A stretch of 64,000 bases of DNA, from NCBI GenBank assembly GCA_963678705.1, contig OY783220.1, positions 8,453,001 to 8,517,000 of the forward strand, in the 5' to 3' direction. A program made the translations under genes and the position numbers. This stretch comes from Panorpa germanica (taxonomy: Eukaryota; Arthropoda; Insecta; Mecoptera; Panorpidae). The notes under the pieces are model-generated. The model was not told where the DNA came from. It worked only from the letters and a program-made list of their open reading frames with translations, and made no database searches. Of the stretch, positions 23,318-35,613 are shown piece by piece; positions within the stretch are counted from its first letter, which is position 1; every line of letters starts with the position of its first letter.

Positions 23318-23999
23318 AGGGAGTAAGGTCAAAACGATAGAAAAAAACATATTTTCGATATTGTTTTTTGACGAGACAGTTAATATATAATTATTTCTAT
23401 AATTACTACATGATAAAACGACATTTGAAGAATACTTTGTGAAATTTTCATAAATAAATATCAAGAAATGAGGCATTGACAGCGAATCTCCGCAGACGTC
23501 ACAAAAAAAGTAACATTGCGGTGCCACTCATAACTCATCACTGGATTTTCTGAAATCGAAAACCAAAATGATTTCATTAGTTGATAAGTTTCTGCAGGTA
23601 ACGCTGTCGTGTTTTTTTTTTAATATTGATTTTTCAATTTTTTACAGCACTTTTTTCATGAAAAAAATCAGAAACTTTGTTATTTTAAAATATGTTAAAA
23701 TTAAGAAATTAAAAAAAATTCGACAGTGTTACCTCGGCATTTATGTTAAGAAAGAGAGTGCAAAATTAAAAAAAAAACGGTTCAGTAGATTTTGAGCTAG
23801 AGAGGGCACCGACTCTGAAAGAGCTATGTGTGAAAAAATCGCATTTAAAAGTTTCAAAGTGAGAAGAACCAGACCAGGGAGGTGAAGACTTAAAACTCCG
23901 ACAGTTTTACTCCAATCGATTTCAAAATTTCACACAATAAAGTTAATATATTGTACATTAAGATAAATAAATAAAAAAAAGTTGAAACCTTACCCCCCC
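23318..23999 (+). repeat. family B repeat copy (near full length)
   Basis: Starts AGGGAGTAAGGTCAAAACG and ends CCTTACCCCCCCT, imperfect inverted ends. The centre has TTTCTGCAGGTAACGCTGTC followed by its inverted partner near 23722 (CGACAGTGTTACCT). Short ORFs in it are shared by chance among copies. Confidence 0.8.
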
Positions 24000-25334
24000 T
24001 TAACCAAGCAAAATATCTCGTTTACACTTTTCGTTACACGATCTTTGACATGAATACAATTGAGAAACTAATTTTCTAGGTTAGGTTTCATAACTGAATT
24101 TTAAATGAGAGAACAAAGAAGATTACGCACTAGAACATTTATATGATTATTTATTTACATATTACAAGCATTGACCATCAAATAAAATGATAATTTCTGG
24201 TAATTATATCTCAAAAGTAATTATTTTTTTGCATTTTAGATCCTGGTAACAAGGTTTTAATTATATATTATACTGACATTGAAACAAAGTATAATTCTGC
24301 ATATATAATCTTAAAACAATTCGTACGGAATAGACCATGTTTCCAACACGTCATTTGTTTATAAAAAAGGCAGCCATGTTAGTTGTACTAATAACAATAA
24401 ATACTAGTATATCGTGCATAATATAACACGCTACGCGCATTCATTAGAATTACATCTTAGGCTAGATGCACACTAAAGACAAGTCTCATAACCTATATGA
24501 ACTGTCAGAATTTATTCATTTCTTTTTAAACTACACTAGGAGTTCTCTAAAACAAAATTTGACAAAGAAAAAAGATTTTTGTTTGCTATAAAGTATACTA
24601 TCTCTTTTCAACGAATATATATGTAATAGTATACATAAGATTGCTATCTCTCTCAGTTACCATATACATATTACTACTCGACTACATTCGCTTGTGTTCG
24701 GTCTTGCTTTCGGGTTACAGAGCAATAGAGTATGGGAGACGTATTCAAAAGGGTATGCCGTGTAGTAATGTATTATATATAAAAAAGAATCTAAAAATCC
24801 TGTATCTGTATCTGAAATTGTATCTATATAATACTACACTAATATCCATACGTCCGTAATATCTAAAAACGGTTTTGTTTCCAATGTGCGTTTAGTTTTA
24901 ATTAAGTCTTTAAAAAATGGAAAATACATGGCGCTCCAATAAACTGTGTGAAATTCTTCAATTACACACAATGTGAGAAAAATAATTGTACTAATTATCG
25001 TAAGAATGATGTTATGTGTTCTTTTGAATACTGTGAGATGAATATCTTGTTTACATAAATTTCAAATATGTAGTTTATTAATTATGAACTTAATAAGTCC
25101 TCATATTCTTTATTTACATTTATGGTACATACAACGAACGTTGTAACCTTTTGAAGCAAGTATAATCCCTTCCTTTTTGCGTTATTCGTTCAACGTCTTC
25201 CTGTAACGTGGATTTTACTTTCTCTATTGGAAGAGGACAATAAAGACTACAGTGTCACATTCCTTAACACTTATAACGGAGTCGTTTATTTAGATAATCA
25301 ATAAATAAATTTCTTCAAATATACGTCAAATATA
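24000..25334. other. no gene or repeat recognised
   Basis: AT-rich DNA with several short frames (for example 24641-24859) without family features. Confidence 0.4.
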
Positions 25335-25797
25335 AGGTCAAAACGATTAAATTCTGAAATCGAAAATCCAAAATAAGTTTCTGCAGGTAACGCAGAAAGT
25401 TTTTTCTTTTTTATTGATTTTTCAATTTTTTACAGCACTGTCAATTTTTCATGAAAAAAATCAGAAACTTTGTTATTTTTAAATTAAAAAATTAAAAAAA
25501 AAACTCGACAGCGTTACCTCGGCATTTATGTAAAGAAAGAGTGTGCAAAATTTTAAAAGAATCGCTCCAGTAGATTTTGAGATAGAGATGGCACAGACTC
25601 TGAAAAACCTAAGTGTGTGAAAACGCCTTCAAAAATTTCAAAGTAAGACGAAACCAGAGACTTAAAACTCTATATCTCCGACAGTTTTACTCTAATCGAC
25701 TTAAAATTTTTACACAATAAACTTAATATGTTGTACATTAATATAAATAGATTTAAAAAAATGAAAAGCAAAAAAATTGAAACCTTAGCCCCCCCTT
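25335..25797 (+). repeat. family B repeat copy with internal deletion
   Basis: Starts GGTCAAAACGATTAAATTC, jumps to TTTCTGCAGGTAACGC, and ends ACCTTAGCCCCCCCTT. About 200 bases of the family's 5' part (the TGAGGCATTGACAGCGAATC block) are missing. Confidence 0.75.
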
Positions 25798-26642
25798 AAG
25801 CAAATTTTATAAGAGAGTAAGTAATTATTTTTGCTCACAAATGTTTAAAAAAATCGATATGCAAAATTAATATTATTTAACGAAGAATATATAAAATATT
25901 TAAAAAAAATAGTAAAACATATAAAGGTAATAATGTTTATCAATTAAAAATAAGTAAAGTGCAACATTTTACATGAAGTGCATCCTAGGGCTACGTGGTA
26001 TACAAAGTGGTAATCAAATAGAATCTGTATTAGGTACATAACTCCATAACAACCGCCTCCAGCAGCATAAAGAGTTGGGTGGTGCTTTGCTTCCTAGAGT
26101 AATGCAACAACAACAAACCCAAGCACCAGGTGACGAGGTGTGGTGTGAGTAAAATAACTGTATCGACGGATAAATGTTTACGTTACATAAATTGCAGCTG
26201 AATTCCAATGGGTTCACTACAAACTTAATATCCTTGAAAGTGTTGTTATACATTGAATAAATAATAATATATACATCTCTTTTACTCATATTGAATAAAA
26301 GTTTTGAATGTTGAGAGTAATAAATTTAGTAATATTTAGTATTTCAACATTAAAATGTAGCCTCAAGTAAATAATATAATTCATTCATTTAGAATTTCTA
26401 TTTATTGAAACATTTTTACTGTTATGCGACGCTTGAGAAATCAGTAGCTAAATTACATCAAATCTATGGCTAGTGCATAATGTATAGTTGTGCAAATATA
26501 CTATTAATTACTTAAATATATTAAGGTAGTTGTCGGTAGAATGTTATACAGGATATTATATAGTAGAATTATAAAGGATATGATTATCTACTTATTACAA
26601 AAATTGGAATACAAAATAAATGTAATCCACAATCCATATCCA

Positions 26643-27300
26643 AAACCATAAAAAAGAAGCATATTTTCGATATTGTTTTTTGACGACACAGTTAATATAT
26701 AATTATTTCTATAATTACTACATGATAAAATAACATTTGAAGAATACTTTGTGAAATTTTCATAAATAAATATCTAGAAATGAGGCATTGACAGCGAATC
26801 TCCGATGACGTCACAAGAAAAAGTAACATTGCGGTGCCACTCATAACTCATCACTGGATTTTCTAAAATCAAGAAACCAAATTGATTTCATTAGTTGATA
26901 AGTTTCTGCAGGTAACGCTGTCAAGTTTTTCTTTTTTTATAGATTTTTTAATTTTTTACAGCACTTAAAAGTAAAAATAACAATTTTTCATGACAAAAAT
27001 CAGAAACTTTGTTATTTTAAAATACGTTAAAATTAAAAAAAAAAAACTAAAAATAAAAAAAATCATTATCTCGGCATTTATGTAAAGAAAGAGTGTGCAA
27101 TTTCAAAAGAATCGGTTCAGTAGATTTTGAGCTAGAGAGGACAAGCTATGTGTGAGAAACCGCATTTAAAAGTTTCAAAGTACACGAAAGCAGACCAGAG
27201 AGAAAAAGACTTAAAACTCTATATCTCCGACAGTTTTACTCTAATCGGCTTCAAATTTCTACACAATAAACTTAATATGTTGTACAATAATAAAATAAAT
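26643..27300 (+). repeat. family B repeat copy
   Basis: Contains TATTTTCGATATTGTTTTTT, GAGGCATTGACAGCGAATC, TTTCTGCAGGTAACGCTGTC and CTCCGACAGTTTTACTC in the family order. Confidence 0.8.
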
Positions 27301-27794
27301 AAAAAAACTACGTCAATCAAAATATCAGATAAAAACTTAAAATTCAAAACAATACTTCTCTTTAACTGACGTCATTAGCATAATGCGCAGATGATTTAAA
27401 AGTCACCTTAAAATTTATTATCTGATTTCAAACCATATAAATAACAACATTTATATTACGCTCCTAAGCCTAACGTGAATACTACATACAAAGAAGTACA
27501 TACTGTGTATTAATAAATAAGTTTTCTTATCCATTCCTTACACGTATGTTTGTTATATTGTATTGTTCTATGCCTTATGTTTTACCTACGTACGAATACG
27601 ATTGTGTTTCAATACATATGCGGTAACACTCTCGTCTTATCAAGTGAAGTAACGAAGTAAACATACTAGACGAAGAGCTCACAAAATATGTGCCTGCTAT
27701 CTTATTTAACAACGACTACTTTCTATATAACTATTTATTCACAAGATTCTTTATTAAAAATCCTTGCTTTTGTATATAAAGTCTATCAACAAGA

Positions 27795-27940
27795 GCGGCC
27801 ATTTTAAATCAATAGAAAAACGGTGACATTTGGCAGATATTGTGTTTCATTACTAACCTCAAAGTTTGTACTTTATATTAAAATAAAAATATCATCACTT
27901 TTCACCAAAATATTACGTTTTTCTGTTGATATAATTTGTA
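27795..27940. mobile_element. short palindromic MITE-like element
   Basis: TTTTAAATCAATAGAAAAACG at the left pairs imperfectly with CGTTTTTCTGTTGATATAA near 27917-27935. A reverse-complement copy of the interior (GATATTTTTATTTTAAT, AACACAATATCTG) is at 42590-42715. Confidence 0.55.
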
Positions 27941-28034
27941 CACCCTGGTTATCGCTTTGGTTAAATATGACTACAGAAAGTAATTTTATAAAATCAGATA
28001 TGAAAGCTAAATTAGGAAAAAATGAAATGAACAA

Positions 28035-28500
28035 TTGACAACACAGGTATGGGATAATTCTGATAAAGGTAGAGAATTTTATAAAATACAACCAATACTG
28101 AAATGTAAGCCATGGTTTACCAAACTAAAATGGCCAAGAAGATTAATAACAATGACCTCAAGACTAAGAATGAATCATACTGGAGCTCCGAAACATCTAG
28201 CAAGAACAAAATCATTCCAAACCCTAAATGCGAATGTGGTGAAGAGGAGGCAGATCTTGACCACATTCTGTGGCAATGTAAAAATACAGCAATGGCAAGA
28301 AATGAACTCCAAAGGGCGGTGCTACAGAATTCGCAGACGCTTCCTGTTAACATCGCCTTTTTGATTGAGAAACCGAAATTTATAAGAGCAGTAGCCATGA
28401 ATAGATCATTCTTGTTGTCTGGATATAAAGTATAAGAAGAAGCATAAAAAGGGGCGATAACAGGCTACGTGCCTAGGAAGCCCGAGAAATTATATATAAA
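28035..28500 (+). mobile_element. 3' remnant of a non-LTR retrotransposon (LINE)
   Basis: Frame 1 gives VWDNSDKGREFYKIQPILK and PWFTKLKWPRR. After a frameshift near 28200, the second frame gives CECGEEEADLDHILWQC and runs to TAA at 28433-28435. The C-x-C-G-x(7)-H-x(4)-C pattern is the C-terminal cysteine motif seen after the RT/RNase H part of jockey/R1-like LINE proteins. A 3' UTR block (GGGGCGATAACAGGCTACGT, CCTAGGAAGCCCGAG) and an A-rich end follow. 5'-truncated and frameshifted, so inactive. Confidence 0.75.
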
Positions 28501-28589
28501 ATTTTTTTTTTAAAAAAGACTACAGAAAGTAATCTTTGGTAAATAAGGCGAGCGTAATAATTGTTATATCCTAGGCTATAAAAGTTGTG

Positions 28590-28730
28590 CAGTAATAAAT
28601 GCAAATATGCTGGCGTACAATCAACGAACGCGAGAATGCTCAGGGTCGCTCCATGCTTGGGTTGGCTACGACGACGTACGACGTTGACGACGGTAATGGC
28701 GGTGGCGAATTAGGAATGCAAATTCCTTCC
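28590..28730 (+). mobile_element. possible LINE reverse-transcriptase fragment
   Basis: A GC-richer 140-base patch encodes WRTINERENAQGRSMLGLA, resembling the RAMLG(V/I)SLRD region near the RT C-terminus of some LINEs. Too short for a firm call. Confidence 0.3.
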
Positions 28731-29104
28731 TTTAAGATATATCGGTTTGTGGTTTGTTTACTAATAAATGAATTATCTACAGATCTATTATGTTTATATT
28801 TCACAGAAACACTACCAACTCATAAAAGTGAATTGTTTTAAACAAACTAATAAGGATATACGTACAATATAAGAAAGTCACACTATAAATAAGTATATTC
28901 GAGAGTTGTTGTAAAATTAAGAAAAATAAAATAACAATGGTTTGGAAGAAGAGTAGTTGACCTAGAGCATATAATCTTGAAATGCAGAATCACAGAAGGA
29001 TGCTTTTGTTGAGAAGTGTCAACGAATATTCAAACTCCGCTCATAAACCATACGTGACCTTGGTTATTGACAGGATATGAAGCGTGACGGGATTTAAAAT
29101 TTAA

Positions 29105-29211
29105 CCGTCTTACAAATAAATCTGTTATAACATTTATACCAGGTATAAACTGATAATAAGCCTGCCCGGATGGACGTTATACCTGTTATAACAAGTTTAT
29201 TTGTAAAGCGG
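29105..29211. mobile_element. 107-bp hairpin element (family E)
   Basis: CCGTCTTACAAATAAATCTG at the left is inverted at the right as CAAGTTTATTTGTAAAGCGG. GGTATAAA and TTATACC blocks form the inner stem. A second copy is at 57995-58090. Non-coding. Confidence 0.7.
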
Positions 29212-29771
29212 TAAGATTGTAAGATATTGTAATGTAAAGATAATTATGTAGTTATTATTAATGTAATTAAAATGCGAAAAAAGGACCGAGGTCCTAAGAA
29301 TCCCGGCGGCAAATTAATACTAAATAAAAAAAGGTGTAATTAACCAAATATAATTTCTACGTTGATTGAAACACAAAATAGATCTTTTTAAGTCGATTTA
29401 TGCTGAGAGATAAAATGTTTTAACTATTTCAAAATTACATACAAGAGTCGATAAGGGTTTGAAGATGCTGCGAATTGACTAGAACATATTACAACATCGC
29501 CTGTACACTTCCACAACATTGCTTACTATCAGAATTTGCGTTTGGTATCTATTAGCAACAAATCAAGGCAATATAGTTAGTACCACTTGACACTAATAGA
29601 TAGTTAATATAATTTTTATGTCTTATTTAATACGTACGCATGTTTCTTGACATTTAAACTAAAATGCTTACCATAACTATAGTTATTACATTTGAAAAAC
29701 AAGTGCATTTAAATTATGCATTCCGCTTTCAGTTTTGTTATGCATTTAGGAATTTGTTATATCCATTTACA

Positions 29772-29936
29772 ATGGACATCAGCGTTACGTTATATTTTCT
29801 TATATTCGTTATATTTACTGTTCAAACAACTGGTAATTTATATCAAAATTTCGGTAATACCAGTTGTCGAAACCACCTCGTATATGTGATTAACAATGAG
29901 GTTAGGTTTTGTACAGGAGTTATATTTATAAAATAG
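29772..29936 (+). CDS. hypothetical small secreted-like ORF
   Basis: 54 codons starting MDISVTLYFLIFVIFTVQTT, which looks like a signal peptide, then GNLYQNFGNTSCRNHLVYVI. It may be a complete peptide ending FCTGVIFIK, or a first exon using the AATGAG|GTTAGG donor. No downstream exon recognised and no family known to me. Long hydrophobic runs arise easily in AT-rich DNA, so confidence is low. Confidence 0.2.
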   Translation: MDISVTLYFLIFVIFTVQTTGNLYQNFGNTSCRNHLVYVINNEVRFCTGVIFIK

Positions 29937-30334
29937 TAATTTTCTTAACTAGGATCAACAAATTTAATACAGTTTATTAAGAGACTAGTGTAATTAACAG
30001 AATAATTACGAGATAGAAACAAGATAATCTTGAATATATTTATTAATACATATCACAATCTATTTTAGATAGCGATGCTCGGGAATTTTTATTTGAGACG
30101 GTTTTTATTAAGGACCTATTGATAAGGACTGTGAGTGCATTTTATTAACGATCTGTATCAGGTTATTATGATATATACCGGCTACTACAAATTGTTAAGG
30201 TAGTTGTATCGTGATAGTCATGCTCAAAAGTATAACTCAGCAACCTAAAATTATAATGTAGCTGAAACGTTAGTGTCAAATAGTCTCGTTAAAAACTTTT
30301 GTGAAAGTACAGTCTCACTGTTCTCACTACATGT

Positions 30335-30410
30335 AAATAGTATCTACACGTATATTCACATGCATACACGTATACACGTATATACATTCACGTATATACA
30401 CGTATTTTCA
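30335..30410. repeat. CACGTATA-type microsatellite
   Basis: Imperfect alternation of CACGTATA, CATTCACGTATA and similar units (ACACGTATACACGTATATAC). Confidence 0.7.
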
Positions 30411-30769
30411 ATGTTTACAAAATTTTATTTCTGTAATGGCGTGGACAATAATTTCCATTTTTTTATATGTGATTAATAACTACTGTTTCTATAATATATT
30501 AAATTTTTATTGAATTCCTTTGAATCGTTTTTATTTTATTCGATAAAAATAACATTGAAATTACTATTTCCCATAAGAGCCTGTGTTAAAATAACAAAAC
30601 TTTAATATCGTTTTTCTCAATAATGGAGTGGTAAATTTTAATCGACCTGAGGTCAATATGTCTTATAATTAATTAAAGAGCAATTAAATGAAGTTTTATT
30701 AAAATCCTTTGAAAAGTCATTCCACGATACAACTACCTTAACTACTACTTAGAGTTGAGTGTATATATA

Positions 30770-31212
30770 GGGCTTGTGTACTCATTTATTAGGGGTCGAT
30801 TTTTCAATTGTTGATTGAAATTGATGTTAATAAATATATATTGGCGTTTTTATTTTAATAAATATCTAAATGTTGACGGAGATATAGCAATTAAAAATTT
30901 GAATTGTAGGTTTAGCGCTACAGATGTCGGCCATATTTATGACGTAAGATGTCTGTACTATTAAGCGTAGGTCAGTTATTTTTATGCTACCTCTTTTACG
31001 CTCTGTTGTATAAAAGAGATAGCAACTTAGCGGACGTGATGTCACATATTGGTATGTACTAAACGTTGAATCCCTTCAATAATTAAACGGAGAAAATGAC
31101 TTTTTTAATTGTTAATATCTCGTAACATATAAGGTTATTAAAAAATAGACATGTGAGGTTCTAGTAATCACTTTATCAATATGTAGTACATTTTTATAGT
31201 AATTAAGACATA
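30770..31212. mobile_element. family A element, short subfamily
   Basis: Starts GGGCTTGTGTACTC and proceeds through GATATAGCAATTAAAAATTT and the hairpin block (TTTTACGCTCTGTTGTATAAAA) to AATTAAGACATAG at the right. About 440 bases; lacks the middle segment of the long subfamily. Right end degenerate. Opposite orientation to the 3561 copy. Confidence 0.75.
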
Positions 31213-32043
31213 GAATGACAGTTTCAACACCTTCATGCAAATATCATGAAAAAATCTGTCGGTGTTCTTGAGATGTTACTTCATCTAACATGACTGTAAC
31301 AAAAATACAATTGTCACTTTTAATTAGAACTAATCTCTCTTGTAATTCTATTATAATAATAAAGGTAACCGTTCTCATAAACCTAATAATTTTGTGAAAG
31401 TAAAATAATTTCATATTTTGCACAAGATCTTCTACCATATATTTGAAGAAAAAAAACATGTATATTCGTATTAAAAAAAATAATCCTAATTTTGAAAATT
31501 TATTATTGGAAAAAAAAAAGTCGACGACACTAAACGCAGAATCATGTAGCTGATAAAGAACAAGAATTAACAACATTTGCAGGAAACGCGGACAGGATGT
31601 GTAAAATTGCTCGGAATTGATAGCTTATAGATATGACCACTTAACACAATTGATTAGTATCCGAAGATAATTATACGAATGATCCTATATGAACTAAAAG
31701 CACCTACAAACGCACCGGCAGCTCACGACCTGAGTGGAATGAGCAGTTTGTCAGGCATGCAAGTCTGAGAACATGTTAAGGGTATTTGGTTTTTGTTCTA
31801 GCAATTTTCTATCAACATCGTACTGGTGCAATTTCTTCTCACTCACACACATTGAAACAAAATGAGTATGAGTGAAACATACTGATTTAAAATCATACCG
31901 ATACAGCTTGAGTTGCCTCTATTCTCTTTTAAACTCGTCTTCCAAACAAATAAGGGACGCCTAATACTGATTTTCAATTTCCAGCATCTGATGCAGAGAG
32001 AAGTGAATGTTACTTTGAAAAAAACTTTGCGTTATAACACATA

Positions 32044-32254
32044 TAGTTCAAATTGTGAGAGTTCGGTGGTGACTCATGCTTAAAGGGGTTATAACAGCCG
32101 TATACATCTACGACTCGATGGGAAATTTTATCTTATTCGTTCCTACATACATTATAATTAAATTAGTGAGAAGATTTTTGCATTGTGTTGTAGTTTTATA
32201 CGGCACAACTTATTTTAAGCATGAGTCACCACCGAACTCTCCTAATTTAAACTA
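32044..32254. mobile_element. ~211-bp MITE with 40-bp TIRs (family D)
   Basis: TAGTTCAAATTGTGAGAGTT, continuing CGGTGGTGACTCATGCTTAAA, is inverted at the right end as TTTAAGCATGAGTCACCACC and so on to AATTTAAACTA. TA flanks both ends, consistent with a Tc1/mariner-type target duplication. Half-copies lie at 35109-35150 and 40931-41010. Confidence 0.8.
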
Positions 32255-32407
32255 TACCACATTATTTGATGATGTTGAAAACAGAGATAATGTTAATAAT
32301 CTTGTTGGAAGATAATGTTGTCGCAAATGTCTGTTTTTATGGTCCGCACCGAATACGCAGACTGTTCAAACACGATCTTGTATTCGGTTTTATCTTTAGG
32401 CTCTCTC

Positions 32408-32526
32408 ACATAGTAACCGTATACGCGTGTATGTTTGTCGCACGACTATATCTGTCCTTTAGTCATTGTATATCCGAAAAGGACCGATATAATGCGGTAA
32501 ATGATACATGCGTATACGGTTCTACT
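32408..32526. repeat. imperfect palindrome
   Basis: ACCGTATACGCGTGTAT near 32417 is inverted as ATACATGCGTATACGGT near 32505. The GTCCTTT / AAAGGAC-like centre also pairs. Probably a MITE end-to-end, but no second copy seen. Confidence 0.45.
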
Positions 32527-32981
32527 ACTACGCGATTTTGTTCAACTTTTTACAACTTATATAACACACTTTTAATAAACAAATAGGAAGCTACCCAATT
32601 AATAACAAAGTATAGATAATTACATAAAAAAAGACATTCGTATTCGAATAATAATATTTAACAGAAAATATTTAATTTTAAGTTAGCGAAAAAATAATCG
32701 CCGAAGGTCATTTGTTAATATACGTTCTTTTACTAAAAGTTGTAAAGTAGGTAAAATGTCATATTCAAATTAGCCATATGTTTTCTTAGATAACAATTTA
32801 TGTAACAAAGATCATTAATACAATAAAATACTTTTACTGACATAAAAATAAATAAATGTATTACATGATAAAAACGAATAGAAATTTCAGAAATGGTAAA
32901 AATATTGTTAATTTATTAAAATCAAATTTTTTAGATAAGTTTATAAGCACAGAGTCTTTTTTTAATATTTTTTTATATATG

Positions 32982-33096
32982 AATTCTCGGGCTTCCTAGG
33001 CACGCAGCCTTTTATCGCCCCTATAAATAATGTTCTGCTTTAACTTTAATTTTACTTTAACTAAACTTTGTATCCCGACAACAAGAATGATCCGCG
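32982..33096 (-). mobile_element. 3' tail of the 28035 LINE family, antisense
   Basis: Reverse complement of the 28385-28490 region: CTCGGGCTTCCTAGGCACG, TTTTATCGCCCCT and CAACAAGAATGATC match the LINE end in order. Severely 5'-truncated. Confidence 0.7.
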
Positions 33097-33118
33097 ACAG
33101 TCTTTAGTTCTATATTAC

Positions 33119-33434
33119 ACTAGCTGTCCCGGCCACGCGTTGCTGTGTCTAACGTTTTTGTCATATTACATTACATAGCGCCATCTATTGAATATTTACT
33201 CAATCTAGTCAACAGATGTCGCAATCTTTTAAAATCGTTTGGAGCTAACAGATAATTAATAGACAAATAATTTGCAATAAGATAATATTGCAATCATAAA
33301 TTGAGATGTAAGCTATCCTATCTTTCCAGTTGGATCAAACTGCACACGGTGTACAAATTTGATTAAAACCGGTTAAGTAGTTTAGGAGTCCATCGCGGAC
33401 AAACAACGTGACACGTAATTTATATATATTAAGA
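33119..33434 (+). repeat. CTAGCTGTCCCGGCC repeat (family F)
   Basis: About 315 bases from CTAGCTGTCCCGGCCACGCG to ACACGTAATTTATATATATT. Shares nearly all its text with 53281-53625 (ATAGCGCCATCTATTGAATA, GGTTAAGTAGTTTAGGAGTC). Non-coding. The TAGCTGTCCCGGC...GACAAAC layout is common at retroelement-derived repeats in insect genomes; class not assigned here. Confidence 0.75.
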
Positions 33435-33439
33435 AGATT

Positions 33440-35225
33440 GTACATGCAATATTGTTAGTACATTTCCATTAAAATGCGAAAAAAAATATATATTCAACAG
33501 GTGTAGCAAAAGCTAAGGTTTGTACTAATTAATACAGTTTTAAATATATTAACAGCAATGTGTGAATTGTACGTACGTATATCAATGCTTAAATGGAATA
33601 TTGGGAACAACGATTTCACCAACAGCGTAAAAAAGATTCTCATACGTTTCAAATGAACAATGCGCTAGTTATTATTGCTACATATCTAAATGTGAATGGC
33701 AGAACAGAAAAGCAATAAATTTTCATAATGTTACTTTTTTTTACTGATATTAATTATTTAATATTCTTTATTTCTCACGTATGTATTTTTCTGTTAATCT
33801 GTGAAACTGAGAACTCATCAAAGTGGGGAACGAGTGTGGTTATGTCCTATAAAAGTAAGCGTCCACAGGTGCGTACGGCTCGCATCGTATAAAATGCGGT
33901 ACGCTTACCTCAAAATTAAAATCATTAGCGCGTATAAAGCCTCATTCACACTTACTGTTTTGATATTAAATTTACTGTTTTTGTTTAATATTTTAATCTA
34001 GATTTCAGGTTTTCAGAATAGGCATTTCTTATCACATTCGTGTTTTAATTTAAGATTAGTTAATTTAGTTGGCGTTAGTAATATAAATTTTGACAGTTGG
34101 ACAAAATTGAATGTGGAATTGTGGATGTGGAATGTGGATTTCATCGCTTTGTACAACAGAGATGCATCGGTATCAGTTACTACTACTATTTACAGCCGAT
34201 TGGTACAACACATAAAATTTCGATATTATAAACGCTTTGAATAAAGAAAAATAAAATCAAAACTTTTTGGTATTTAAAGGAATAAACGCCAAAATACTCG
34301 TACATATATTATATTAGATTTCAATCAAAATTTAAAAAAGAACACCCTTAAAAAATTAGTCCACAATCCCATTGAAAAACGAGTCATTTTAAACGAATCT
34401 GAAACATGACTGCCTCAGTGAAACCTGCTCCAATTAAATTTTATTATCAACTATAAATTCAACAGATTTAACTTTATTCATCCGATATACGAGTACATTT
34501 ATAAAATATTCAAAACAGCTATATGTTTCTAAATAACTCCATTTACGTAAAACTTGATATGAATAATCATCAGATTAAAAAAACTGATAAAAAAATAGAA
34601 ATTGTTGATTCACAAAAAACATATTCCCACGAGTACAAAAGAAACTTCAAAGAAATGGCTAAGAATTTCTTCTTCTTTATTTGCTTGATATTATATGTAA
34701 TAAAGGGTTATTTAGAAGGCATAATTTGAACGTAATAAGGGCGGAAATCGAGCCACCACATCTTTCCGGCTGTGACTACTGAATGGATCGGGGGAGGGGT
34801 GATATGGTTTAATACACGATGAGGTAAATACTCCAGGTATGTGAAAAGGGTTTGGTAATTTGTTTGGTTATTAAATATACTCGTATGATGGGAAATAAAG
34901 GTGGAGGAGGGGAGAGAGGAGCAAAGCGTAACCGTCATGGAAGAGGAGATATTAACAAAAATAGTAAGATGACACCTGTATATCATGTGATAGTGAAAAA
35001 AACAAAAAAGTTGTTATAAAAACATTTGGTCAATGTTTTCTTTGACCTGTTCGAAAAAAAAATCATTATGCAATTGTACTCTATGTAAAATTATGGAAAA
35101 ATACATAGGTATAGTTCAAATTACGAGAATTCGGCGGTGACTCATGCTTACAAGTACAAATTACAACTGGAAAATCTACATTAACTCTCTTCAGTTTAAA
35201 GGGAATTGGACATAAAATTCTCTGT
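33440..35225. other. no gene recognised
   Basis: AT-rich; contains a MITE D half-copy near 35109-35150. Short frames such as 34523-34729 and 34708-34986 have no recognisable domain. Confidence 0.4.
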
Positions 35226-35227
35226 AA

Positions 35228-35613
35228 TGCTGGTTTCACATCAGAGAGACAGTTTTGTTGTCAAAAAACAAAACTAAAACATGTTTTGTTTTATTTTAAA
35301 ACATTTCTGTTTTTTCGAAAACAGTCTGTTCACACTGACCAGACTGGTTTTGTTTTTAGAGTTTTTCTGTGTGTCCCATAAAAATTATAAACATGATAAA
35401 CAACAAAAAATAAAACTACATGTTCAAACCAGCAGATTAAAAAACAACAACAAACGTGTTTTCTTTTGACCTTACCGATTCCAGATGGGAATGTGTTTTG
35501 TTTACTAAAACAGCAACAAAAGACAAAAATGTTTTAAGAACTGTCTCTTTGGTTTAAACATTGGTGTTTTTGTTCGTGTTTAATTGAACTGTTTCTCTGG
35601 TGTGAAACCGGCA
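35228..35613. mobile_element. 386-bp Harbinger-like MITE
   Basis: TGCTGGTTTCACATCAGAGA at the left is inverted at the right (TCTCTGGTGTGAAACCGGCA), flanked on both sides by TAA. A 3-base TWA duplication with such ends is typical of PIF/Harbinger elements. The interior is rich in AAAACA/TGTTTT. No transposase. Confidence 0.7.

Noticed and set aside
31244..31576. 110-codon minus frame rich in Phe/Ile
   Set aside because: Hydrophobic runs expected from AT-rich DNA. A TTTTGTTACAG site inside it is suggestive, but no family or partner exon was found.
32266..32586. 106-codon + frame
   Set aside because: Covers an imperfect palindrome; no domain and no conserved motif.
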